From Paenibacillus sp. (GTDB lineage: Bacteria > Bacillota > Bacilli > Paenibacillales > Paenibacillaceae): a DNA stretch of 64,000 nt. Positions 53,628 to 61,489 of the stretch are shown here, in pieces (position 1 is the first letter of the stretch; each line of letters starts with the position of its first letter). The notes under the pieces were generated by a model. The model was not told the origin of the DNA and did not search any database. It saw only the letters and a list, made by a program, of their open reading frames with translations. The position numbers and the translations under genes are program-made. The stretch covers positions 1-64,000 of the forward strand of contig JAILZT010000019.1 in NCBI GenBank assembly GCA_023512345.1. Direction: 5' to 3'.

Positions 53628-54563
53628 ATGAACATTAGTAAAGAAAAAACGTCACACAAGAAACGAAGACCATTACAACATATAATGGAATCCGATTCGC
53701 TGGGTCTAATAAAAGAATCTCTCCCAGCAGAGTGGGTTATTCGAGATTATAAACCCGACTATGGTCTTGATCTGGCTGTTGAATGTTTTGAGTATGTTAA
53801 TGGTCAACCAAACATGGCTGAGACACTGGGAGAACATTTCTTTGCTCAAGTAAAAGCCATACATTCAACAGAAATTAAGACTATAAAAGTGTATGCTCGG
53901 TATAATGTTGAGAAGTCAGCATTAAGAAACAACGAGGAAGAAATGCTTGAGATTGAAGTGATCAAGTTCCCTATTGACACAAGCTTACTTCTAACGGTTC
54001 AATCGATGGGGTCAGGAATACCTGTGATACTGTTTGTTGTTTCTCTTGATCTGAAGAAAGTGTTCTTTGTATGTTTGAATGACTTGATAGATAAGGTTAT
54101 TGTTCCCGAAGACCCCAATTTTTACGAGAAAGAAAGTAAAGTCATAAACGTCCCCGTAAAGAATGAGGTTTCCAGATTACACGAACATTTAGTAGGAATA
54201 AAATTCTACGCTAAAAGGATAAAGTTCTACTCTGCTTTCATGAAGTTTATCTATCAGGAAAAGGAGTTGCACTATCTTGATTGGAATGATCGAGATAGTG
54301 TTCTTATGACTCTAAGACACTTCATAGCTGTAATTAGCAGATTTGATATTTGGGATACAGAGCAATGGCGAATCATGCAAATGTACTATTATAGGATTTT
54401 AGAATTAGAGCAAGGTTTGGAGACTGAAGACTTTGAACTGTTGTATCATAAAGTTATACCACTTTGGGAAGGATTGACTGTACTTTCGAGAAATTATGAA
54501 GAGATGTGTCGAGAATGGTTTCTTCCAACATACTTAGCGCAACTAACATCCTATCCAGAGTAG
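53628..54563 (+). CDS. DUF4365 protein, putative nuclease
   Basis: The 311-aa protein's N-terminal DUF4365 region has WVIRDYKPDYGLDLAVECFE and later FFAQVKAI, a D...(E/Q)xK layout like PD-(D/E)XK nucleases. The C-terminal half is helical and unassigned. The family often occurs in defence loci, so an anti-phage or DNA-cutting role is possible (inference). AAGGAGAG precedes its ATG. It is the last gene before the right repeat. Confidence 0.7.
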   Translation: MNISKEKTSHKKRRPLQHIMESDSLGLIKESLPAEWVIRDYKPDYGLDLAVECFEYVNGQPNMAETLGEHFFAQVKAIHSTEIKTIKVYARYNVEKSALRNNEEEMLEIEVIKFPIDTSLLLTVQSMGSGIPVILFVVSLDLKKVFFVCLNDLIDKVIVPEDPNFYEKESKVINVPVKNEVSRLHEHLVGIKFYAKRIKFYSAFMKFIYQEKELHYLDWNDRDSVLMTLRHFIAVISRFDIWDTEQWRIMQMYYYRILELEQGLETEDFELLYHKVIPLWEGLTVLSRNYEEMCREWFLPTYLAQLTSYPE

Positions 54564-54599
54564 TACAAGGTCTTTTTCTATTCTAGTGACCAACACACA

Positions 54600-54617
54600 A
54601 CACATGTGGAGTGCTGT
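54600..54617 (+). repeat. Right 18-bp direct repeat (attR candidate)
   Basis: An exact copy of ACACATGTGGAGTGCTGT found in rlmD at 46808. If the element were excised, rlmD would read THVECC followed by GTG and TAG, giving a shorter C-terminus. It marks the right end of the island. Confidence 0.85.
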
Positions 54618-54747
54618 GTGTAGCTGGTTAGGGAGCAGTAGCGCAAAGCCGCATTTACCTGGAACTTATTCCTATCCTGATGACGACCAAACCGGGGGCC
54701 CGGAGTCGACAACGACCTCGCTTGCAAAAATCACACTAATAGAAACG

Positions 54748-54785
54748 AAGAGACGTGCGGGATTCCCCACGTCTCTTTATTTTCC
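54748..54785 (+). terminator. Terminator right of the island
   Basis: AAGAGACGTG / CACGTCTCTT stem with a 10-nt loop, followed by TATTTT. It may be the original terminator of rlmD before insertion. Confidence 0.75.
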
Positions 54786-54824
54786 CTACTACGCAGCTTA
54801 TGATGATTATCAGAATATTTTTTA

Positions 54825-54930
54825 TTACAGTTCCAATCTTTTGACAACGCTGTTCAGACCGTTCATAAAGGAACTTCCGGAAGCGACGGCCTCACGATAT
54901 AATGCGAGCACTTTCTCCTTATCATGCTGA
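54825..54930 (-). pseudogene. Unassigned C-terminal gene remnant
   Basis: On the minus strand a short frame reads DKEKVLALYREAVASGSSFM then NGLNSVVKRLEL and stop. It looks protein-like but has no start or RBS. It abuts the recombinase remnant, so it may be the broken end of a native gene. Not assigned to a family. Confidence 0.3.
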
Positions 54931-55287
54931 GACGCTAGAGGGTAGAACACCTAATTCATCTTTCAAGTAGTTGGCTATCGCTTGAACCCCCATACCTTTG
55001 TTTAGGTATAGGTCGAATATTAACTGAACTGAGGGAGCCTTAACGGGGTTCGGAACCAATTTTCCCGACTTTACTTTGTCGTAGCCAAAGGGCGGCGTAC
55101 TGTGAAATATTCCTTCCCGTGACTTTACCGAAATCCCCCAACTAATGTTATAAGACGTATCTTCGCTTTGCCGCTGATTAACCGCTGAAATGACTGACAA
55201 AATCATTTCATCATCAAGCACAGGATTGCCATGAAATAGGTTATCTTCGTTCTCCCTGCGTCTAATAGAATCGAAAGTGTCGCACAA
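54922..55287 (-). pseudogene. Serine recombinase remnant (second element)
   Basis: About 120 codons from the junction of resolvase and recombinase domains: ISWGISVKSREGIFHSTPPF then GYDKVKSGKLVPNP and NKGMGVQAIANYLKDELGV. Both the catalytic N-terminus and the zinc-ribbon C-terminus are missing. It is a different sequence from the 52123 recombinase, so it belonged to an older element at the same locus. Confidence 0.7.
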
Positions 55288-55343
55288 TTCAAAAAGTAAC
55301 GGGAAATAACGTAAATTAGTCAGTTTTGCAATACTTTGTTAAG

Positions 55344-55418
55344 AACAACAACCCCTGTCCTTATATTGTTACTGGAACGCTTGACGTTTCCAAAACAATT
55401 AAGGAAGGGGTTGTTGTT
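55344..55418 (+). promoter_or_regulatory. Long inverted repeat upstream of the excisionase remnant
   Basis: AACAACAACCCC (55344-55355) pairs with GGGGTTGTTGTT (55407-55418). Inside, CCTTATATTGTT pairs with AACAATTAAGG and TGGAA with TTCCA. The 3' arm contains AAGGAAGGGG, the likely ribosome binding site of the next ORF, so folding would hide it. A TTTT follows, so it may also be a terminator. Confidence 0.55.
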
Positions 55419-55421
55419 TTT

Positions 55422-55538
55422 ATGGAGCAACTGCATGTGCACACAATCAAAGACGTTATGCAAATCCTGCAATTATCCTACACAACCGTTTATGCCCTAT
55501 GTAATAATGGCACGTTACCAAGCGTGAATTCCGGCTGA
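55422..55538 (+). pseudogene. Truncated excisionase-like HTH (MerR/HTH_17 type)
   Basis: ATG 55422 gives MEQLHVHTIKDVMQILQLSY then TTVYALCNNGTLPSVNSG and stop. The pattern (DVMxILxLSxTTVYxLxxxGxLP) is that of excisionase-family DNA-binding proteins, but it stops in the wing about 15-25 residues early. It is probably a remnant of the older mobile element. Confidence 0.5.
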
Positions 55539-55679
55539 AAAATGAAATGGAGGTAATATTAAATGTCAATGTCCCTTTTTGTGTGCAATTCACTAAAGGT
55601 ATATTTTTCAAGTGAAAAACAAAAAAAATTTGCAAGGATTCTTATTGGTGAATCGTATCTAGTATAGAAAGGAGAAAAA

Positions 55680-56180
55680 ATGGCCCAATTACCGATTGAT
55701 ATCAACGATAATATTTCAGCTATACTCACCAAATATTCTGACCTTGTACGTCGAATATGCTTTCTATATCTACATAATAGTGCAGATGTGGATGATGTTT
55801 TTCAAGAAGTATTTCTAAAGTTGTTACAAAATAACTCCCGCTTTGAAAGTGCTGAACATGAAAAAGCATGGCTAATAAGAGTTACAATCAATAAATGTAA
55901 AGACATATTAAAAAGCTTTTGGCGAAAGAAAATGGTTTCAATTGAAAGTATAGAATTGCCATTTGAAGATCAAACAGAAAATGAACTCTTGCAGGTCGTT
56001 TTATCACTTCCGGACAAGTACAAGGATGTTATCTATCTATTTTACTACGAGGGGTATACCGTACCTGAAATGGCTCAGTTACTAAATAAAAAAGCAAATA
56101 CCATTTATTCTCACTTACACAGAGCAAGGGAACTTATTAAACAAAAGTTAGGAGGTAAAGAACATGATTACACGCTTTAA
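55680..56180 (+). CDS. ECF-type RNA polymerase sigma factor
   Basis: A 166-aa sigma-70 family protein with region 2 (DVDDVFQEVFLKLLQ, about 38-52) and region 4 HTH (YTVPEMAQLLNKKANTIYSH, about 126-145), without regions 1 and 3. GAAAGGAG precedes ATG 55680. It overlaps the next gene by 17 nt, typical of a sigma/anti-sigma pair. AT-rich composition contrasts with the core genes and suggests transfer. Confidence 0.88.
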   Translation: MAQLPIDINDNISAILTKYSDLVRRICFLYLHNSADVDDVFQEVFLKLLQNNSRFESAEHEKAWLIRVTINKCKDILKSFWRKKMVSIESIELPFEDQTENELLQVVLSLPDKYKDVIYLFYYEGYTVPEMAQLLNKKANTIYSHLHRARELIKQKLGGKEHDYTL

Positions 56181-57291
56181 ATCTGCGATAAATCAAATTA
56201 AAGCCGAAGAGGCCTTAATAAGCAGAACTGAAGTATTTCTAAAAGACGCATTAATTAATGAGAATACTAAAAACATAAAATTCAGTCATTGGAGGACAAT
56301 CTTTATGAAGAAAAAGTTAGTAGCAGCTGCATGCATGGCAACCTTAATCGTTGGTGGAAGCGGTGCGGCATACGCCTATTATCAAAAACCGGTATCATAC
56401 CTTAGCCTGGACATTAACCCCAGCGTAGAAATAGGAGTTAACGCATTTGATAAAGTTGTAAAAGTTGAAGGAATCAATGACGACGGCAACAAGATATTGG
56501 CTAAAATAAACATAAAAGGTTCTAATGTTACTGTAGCTATCAGTATGCTGGTTTCATCTGCCGTTGATAATGGTTTTGTAGCTGATAACGGTTCATCTGT
56601 TGTTTCTCTTACATCTGAAACAGATAATTCAAATACCGCAGCCAAACTTGAAAACGATGCTGAAACCGGAGTAAATCAGGCTTTACAGGAAACTGACAAA
56701 ACAGCAACTGTTATCAAAGATAATGTTGCCCTTGCTCGCAGGGACCAGGCGAGAGCTTTAGGTATCAGCCCTGGAAAACTTAATCTTATAAATAAGCTTC
56801 AAAAAGTTGATCCAACCGCTACTGTAGATGAGTATAAAGATGCAAGTGTCAAAGATATTATGAAAACTATAAATGATAGTAAAGACAAGCTTAAAAATAA
56901 CGCTGATAATAAGGATAAAAATAAAGATCAAACAAATAATACAGCCGACAATAATACCAATACTAGCACCACTACCACCGGCACTGCCGCAGACTCAAGT
57001 AATGCAAATAATACAAATGCAGCTAAAATAAATAATGCGTCTAAAGCTAATGAAATAGAAGATAAGATAAGCGATGAGGACAAGGATAGCAATGATAATC
57101 ATACCGCCAGTGTGACCAGCAAATCTAAAAAAGATGATGATGAAGATAATGATAAAAATGAAGTAGAAAACAAAAACCAGGGCGAAACCAAAGGTAATGC
57201 TGCAGCTCATGCAAATAAGAATAGTGATGCAAATAAGAGTAGTGATGCAAATAAGAGTAGTGATGAAAAAGATAAGAATGAAGATAATTAA
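56164..57291 (+). CDS. RsgI-like membrane anti-sigma factor
   Basis: The 375-aa protein has a cytosolic N-terminus (about 1-45, likely sigma-binding), one membrane segment (about 48-70) and an extracellular RsgI-type middle domain (SLDINPSVEIGVNAFDKVVK then VEGINDDG). The C-terminus from about 240 is low-complexity, rich in Asn, Asp, Lys and Ser, with repeats SDANKSSDANKSSD. It should hold the ECF factor until an outside signal. The low-complexity tail could bind a polysaccharide, but that is a guess. Confidence 0.75.
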   Translation: MITRFKSAINQIKAEEALISRTEVFLKDALINENTKNIKFSHWRTIFMKKKLVAAACMATLIVGGSGAAYAYYQKPVSYLSLDINPSVEIGVNAFDKVVKVEGINDDGNKILAKINIKGSNVTVAISMLVSSAVDNGFVADNGSSVVSLTSETDNSNTAAKLENDAETGVNQALQETDKTATVIKDNVALARRDQARALGISPGKLNLINKLQKVDPTATVDEYKDASVKDIMKTINDSKDKLKNNADNKDKNKDQTNNTADNNTNTSTTTTGTAADSSNANNTNAAKINNASKANEIEDKISDEDKDSNDNHTASVTSKSKKDDDEDNDKNEVENKNQGETKGNAAAHANKNSDANKSSDANKSSDEKDKNEDN

Positions 57292-57323
57292 CTAAAGCAA
57301 AATCCTACCTAGAGAAGAAGTAT

Positions 57324-57364
57324 GGGCTATGTTTTTCTGAAAACGAAAAGCATAGCCTTTTTTT
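57324..57364 (+). terminator. Terminator after the anti-sigma gene
   Basis: GGCTATG-TTTTTC / GAAAA-GCATAGCC stem followed by TTTTTTT. Confidence 0.88.
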
Positions 57365-57544
57365 ATTTCCTTGAAATATTGGTAACACAAAATACAAAAT
57401 GGATCAGCAATGATATCTGCAGCTCATCTGAAGTAACCCTACCCAAATAAAATAAAAACCGCCAAGACCCACTCGACAGTTAAATATTATGCTTTTCACT
57501 CCATTGGAGCGTACCAAACTTACTGAGTCTTGATAATCTACGTT

Positions 57545-58156
57545 TTAGATCCATTTTTTTGCCGACTTTCCGTCTGGATCGGAAATCCAAACCTCATTTT
57601 TTTCCCAATTCGATCGTGTCCAAATTAATTTTTGATTTAGATACAGAAATTCAGGGTTAAAATCACCATACCCGATAGGAGGGAAACCTATTTGCTTTTG
57701 ACCTTTGTTTTGAATATCAATTCTAAATAAAATCGGCAGTGCCCTCTTGGAGGGTTTATTTGACCATTCTATTCCAGGTGACCTGGAAACAATTACATTC
57801 TTGTCGCTCTGCCATGTAAAACTTAGATCAACAAAATTTTCGGGTGTCAAAATAAGAGATTGCAAAGCAGGGAGTTCTTTTACATTCAAATTTTTGTTCT
57901 TGAATCCAAAGATCATTCTACCGCCACCTTGAATGTATCCCAATAAATTGCTGGTAGGTGCCCAATTAAATTCAAACCCCAAAGCCATCTCATCGAGAGG
58001 TTCAAACTTCTTTCCATCCGAAGATAACACGCAAAGCATATTGCTATCCATAGACCATGAAGCAGTTGGATGGACAATATGTACTTTTTGCATGAGCAAT
58101 GAGTGATCCCTGCAAGGGTCAATTGGACGAGCTTTCTGCATAGATTGAGCATCCAT
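57545..58156 (-). pseudogene. Beta-propeller (PD40/TolB-like) protein remnant
   Basis: 203 codons show propeller-type repeats such as ASWSMDSNMLCVLSSDGKKF, FNWAPTSNLLGY, LSFTWQSDKNVIVSRSP and VWISDPDGKSAKKWI. A complete protein of this kind would be clearly longer and usually exported; here the N-terminal part with its signal is absent. It is probably a truncated gene. An alternative is a short functional domain. Confidence 0.5.
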
Positions 58157-58251
58157 CCGAGCTTGAGCGCTTTTTTGAAGGAAAAAGTAAGGCTATTAAG
58201 GCTTTGCCCGCCTTTATGAACATTTCCCACATGCCAGAGTTCTTAGATTGA
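58144..58251 (+). other. Possible coding remnant, unassigned
   Basis: A 35-codon frame reads IEHPSELERFFEGKSKAIKA then LPAFMNISHMPEFLD and stop, directly after an in-frame TAG. It looks protein-like but has no start codon or RBS. It overlaps the start of the beta-propeller remnant on the other strand, so this is probably a rearrangement junction. The rest of 58252-58566 shows only the weak hairpin listed next. Confidence 0.25.
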
Positions 58252-58452
58252 GAGGATAAGTTTCAATCCAAACAAGCCGTTCTGTATGAACGCCTTCATT
58301 TGCAGTGAATTAAGGATGGGATGCAGCTTGCCAATACTTTCACTGTCCCTTCAATTCTGCCGGACAAAGATATGCCCTGTAATGCCAGTCAAAAGCATAT
58401 AGGTTCCGTAACTAACGCGGGACTAAGAGGAATCACCTCATATTTTATTTTT

Positions 58453-58480
58453 GGACTTTCCATGCGACAGTCCTTTTTTT
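58453..58480 (+). terminator. Weak hairpin with long T run
   Basis: GGACT/AGTCC with a 10-nt loop followed by eight T. The 5-bp stem is short, so activity is uncertain. It lies 87 nt before the NERD gene. Confidence 0.45.
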
Positions 58481-58566
58481 TGGTGTATACTCCGGTTAAA
58501 GGAATACATTCCCATTTTGTCGAATAACCTTACATATTGTAAATCTAGATGATACGAGGTTTTGCT

Positions 58567-59265
58567 ATGTTTAAAGCACTATTGTCTCTCTTTAAGAAAT
58601 CCGACACTATGCCGCCCCAGTCTGTGCGTAAGCCACCAACTCCCAAATCGAAACCGAAGGTTGCTCCCACGCGAATTGGAGAGTTAGGCGAGCATAAAAT
58701 TAATATCCAACTTGACCAGCTACCTAAGGAGTGTAAGTCGTTAAGCGATTTGTTGCTCCCTAGCCCCAAGTCTCGAACAGGTTATGCCCAAATTGACCAT
58801 ATCGTTATTTCCCCGTATTGCTTATTTGTCATTGAGACGAAAAACTACAATGGTGAAATTAAAGGTGGACGAACGGATCAACAATGGTCAGTGAGCAACC
58901 GTTACAAGATGTATAATCCGCTGAAGCAAAACTATGGACATATTAAAGCTATTGAGAGTTTGATACAAGGTGTAGCTGCTGTAAAATTTATCTCTATGGT
59001 TTCATTCACGATGAGATGTCGGTTTAGTATTGACCCAGAGCTGCGGAAAATCTACTCGGACGAACTGGTTGTCTATGATGTAGAACTAAGTGAGTTTATC
59101 TCTAGGAAGCTGCTCAGCTTGAAAACGGGAACTTCAGAACCTCCTATTTCTGCGGCGCAGGCCCAAACCATATATGATCATTTGGTTCAGGCTAATATCA
59201 CCGATGCCGAGATTCGAAAGCTTCATGTACAGAGAATAAAGCAAAAGACCGAGAAGCACCTGTAA
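58567..59265 (+). CDS. NERD (nuclease-related domain) protein
   Basis: The 232-aa protein has a short basic Pro-rich lead (about 12-35) and a NERD domain (about 38-160): RIGELGEHKINIQLDQL, then AQIDHIVISPYCLFVIETKN with the D...E-x-K layout of PD-(D/E)XK folds. ATG 58567 has GAGGT 6 nt upstream; the earlier ATG 58549 lacks one. It ends 34 bp before the McrB-like gene and is probably in the same operon, so it may be a third component of that system. Confidence 0.8.
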   Translation: MFKALLSLFKKSDTMPPQSVRKPPTPKSKPKVAPTRIGELGEHKINIQLDQLPKECKSLSDLLLPSPKSRTGYAQIDHIVISPYCLFVIETKNYNGEIKGGRTDQQWSVSNRYKMYNPLKQNYGHIKAIESLIQGVAAVKFISMVSFTMRCRFSIDPELRKIYSDELVVYDVELSEFISRKLLSLKTGTSEPPISAAQAQTIYDHLVQANITDAEIRKLHVQRIKQKTEKHL

Positions 59266-59299
59266 GTTACCTATCATTGGACTAAGGGAGTTAATAGAA

Positions 59300-61489
59300 A
59301 TGATCAAACAACTACGTAGCTGGTGGAAGGATACTGAGATTCCTAACCTAATCGGCCGCAAAAAAGTGGACTTTTCCATCTTTCGTGACGGTACTCATAT
59401 TCCAGTTGAGTTTCATCCGGACTTTTTGGAAGCTAATCAAGGTCAACAGCCTAATTTGGGTGAAGGAATAATGGTTAAGCTCATCTATGAAGATCGAAAC
59501 TATGAAGCCACCTTATTTAAAATTGATCAAGTATCTGCTAGTCGGGAAGCTCTTCAACTCCGGTATAATGGAAATCAAACGTTGAAGGATTTTTTAATTG
59601 AAACCTTCTCGCACTCCTATTCCTACATTATGCAAGAGAGAACGAATCAACTAGCAGATGATTCGAAGAAACCTCAGGTTGTCGTTCCTGAAGATCAAGC
59701 TGAATACATAGATTTCTTTGCCACAGGAGTTCCTTTTGAATACCGTTTAGAGTTTATAACGTATAAGTCGAAGCCTAATGTATGGTGGGTGAATCAGGGA
59801 ACCACTATTCAAGCGGAGAAGGAAGAGGGAATTCTGTGGGCCCCCCTACTGAATACTCAAGGCCGAAAGCTATATCATTGGGAGACGATGAATGAAGTTA
59901 AACAAGGAGATATCATCCTCCATTACTCAAATAAAGCTATTCGTTATGTAAGCCAGGTAACAGATGCTGCGGTGGAAGCACCTAAACCAGGCTCTATGGC
60001 CAATACGAGCTGGCAAGAGGATGGTCGTTTGGTTAGAACTGAATATGTGGAGCTCATTCCGCCTATTATGCTGCAACAGTTTAATCAGCAAATTATGCAA
60101 CTGAACATAACTCAAGGACCGCTTCATTCTGGAGGCGGAGTTAATCAAGGGTATTTGTTCCGCTTTTCAAGACAAGGACTTCAAGTGATTCAGTCGCTCA
60201 CGTCAGAAGTGAATTGGCCTGATTTTACCATTATTGATCAAGATGAGGCTGCCTCCAATATGGGGAGCTCGCATAAGGTGATTCCTATTTTACCGCCGTC
60301 AGATTCAACGATTACAACATTACTCCACCAAATCCAATCCCACATCCGCCGCCAAGGCTTCTTCTTCCCTGAGCACCTTATCGAGAACTTTTACCTCTCG
60401 CTAAAGACGAAGCCTTTTGTCATTCTGTCGGGCATATCGGGCACAGGGAAGACTCGGTTGGTTAAGCTCTTTGCGGAAGCACTTGGAGCAACGGGCGAGA
60501 ATGGTCAGTTTGCCTTGATTCCAGTGCGGCCGGATTGGAGCGATCCTGCGGATCTGCTGGGGTACAGGGACTTATCGGGCAGCTTCCAACCCGGTCCAAT
60601 TACGAAGGTATTAGTGGAGGCGCGGAAGCTGGAGAATCAGAAAAAGCCTTATTTTATCTGCCTGGATGAGATGAATTTGGCACGGGTGGAGCATTATTTC
60701 AGTGATATGTTAAGTGTGCTGGAAACGCAGGAGTGGCGAGAGGGAAAGATTAAGACTCAGGACCTTATCTCCCCTACCTTGCTGGATACGCCTGAGGATC
60801 AAGGGGAGTATGGCAGTCTTGGCATCCCGGAGAATTTATTCTTTATTGGGACAGTGAACATGGACGAGACAACACATCCTTTTAGCAAAAAAGTACTCGA
60901 CCGCGCCAACACGCTAGAGTTCAATTACATCAATCTACAACAGTATCCGGATTTCATTGAGCAGGTAGAGACTAGTGGTAGCCCTGACGCTACCGAGCGG
61001 AATCATCTTTTTCTGCGCTCCGATTATTTGCAGCTAGTGGATGCCTATGATGTCAACAAAGAGCTCGTTGTCCGGACGACAGAAAGATTGGTTAAGATCA
61101 ACGCCTTGCTTGAGGATATTCACGCTCATGTGGGCTTTCGGGTGCGGGATGCCATTTGCTTCTATATGATCTATAACGATCGGTACAATCTGATGAGTGA
61201 GGAAGAAGCCTTTGACTGGCAACTGCTGCAAAAGATACTACCACGAATCCAAGGGAGCCACTCCTCGGTTCGCCGAGTCCTGTTGAACTTGATTAAGGGT
61301 GCTATTGGTAGTGGTGTTGGCGTAACGTTAAATATTCAAGAGCTCATGGAGGATGCTTCTCCGCTCTATATGAAATGGTCTGCTGGCCAAACTCCGCCTA
61401 CGGCCAAACATCCGCAAAGTGCTCGTAAATTGGCTTTTATGCTCAGGAGGCTGGAGGAAGATGGATTCACCTCATTCTGGCTCTCTTAA
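59300..61489 (+). CDS. McrB-like AAA+ ATPase with EVE/PUA-like domain
   Basis: A 729-aa protein. The N-terminal ~140 residues are unassigned. Residues about 145-265 (FITYKSKPNVWWVNQGTTIQ then AEKEEGILWAPLL, then QGDIILHYSNKAIRYVSQV) look like an EVE/PUA-type domain, a fold that reads modified bases. The AAA+ part has Walker A GISGTGKT (about 378-385), Walker B LDEMN (Asp456-Glu457) and a McrB-type sensor TVNMDETTHPFSKKVLDRA (Asn about 520). It overlaps the nuclease gene by 29 nt. Expected role: NTP-driven recognition of modified DNA. Confidence 0.82.
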   Translation: MIKQLRSWWKDTEIPNLIGRKKVDFSIFRDGTHIPVEFHPDFLEANQGQQPNLGEGIMVKLIYEDRNYEATLFKIDQVSASREALQLRYNGNQTLKDFLIETFSHSYSYIMQERTNQLADDSKKPQVVVPEDQAEYIDFFATGVPFEYRLEFITYKSKPNVWWVNQGTTIQAEKEEGILWAPLLNTQGRKLYHWETMNEVKQGDIILHYSNKAIRYVSQVTDAAVEAPKPGSMANTSWQEDGRLVRTEYVELIPPIMLQQFNQQIMQLNITQGPLHSGGGVNQGYLFRFSRQGLQVIQSLTSEVNWPDFTIIDQDEAASNMGSSHKVIPILPPSDSTITTLLHQIQSHIRRQGFFFPEHLIENFYLSLKTKPFVILSGISGTGKTRLVKLFAEALGATGENGQFALIPVRPDWSDPADLLGYRDLSGSFQPGPITKVLVEARKLENQKKPYFICLDEMNLARVEHYFSDMLSVLETQEWREGKIKTQDLISPTLLDTPEDQGEYGSLGIPENLFFIGTVNMDETTHPFSKKVLDRANTLEFNYINLQQYPDFIEQVETSGSPDATERNHLFLRSDYLQLVDAYDVNKELVVRTTERLVKINALLEDIHAHVGFRVRDAICFYMIYNDRYNLMSEEEAFDWQLLQKILPRIQGSHSSVRRVLLNLIKGAIGSGVGVTLNIQELMEDASPLYMKWSAGQTPPTAKHPQSARKLAFMLRRLEEDGFTSFWLS

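Noticed and set aside
46808-54617. Prophage
   Set aside because: A replication protein and an integrase are present, but no capsid, terminase, tail or lysis gene is seen, so a small integrative element fits better.
54586-54930. 114-codon plus-strand open frame after the island
   Set aside because: It crosses the right direct repeat and a terminator hairpin, and its sequence shows no domain or RBS.
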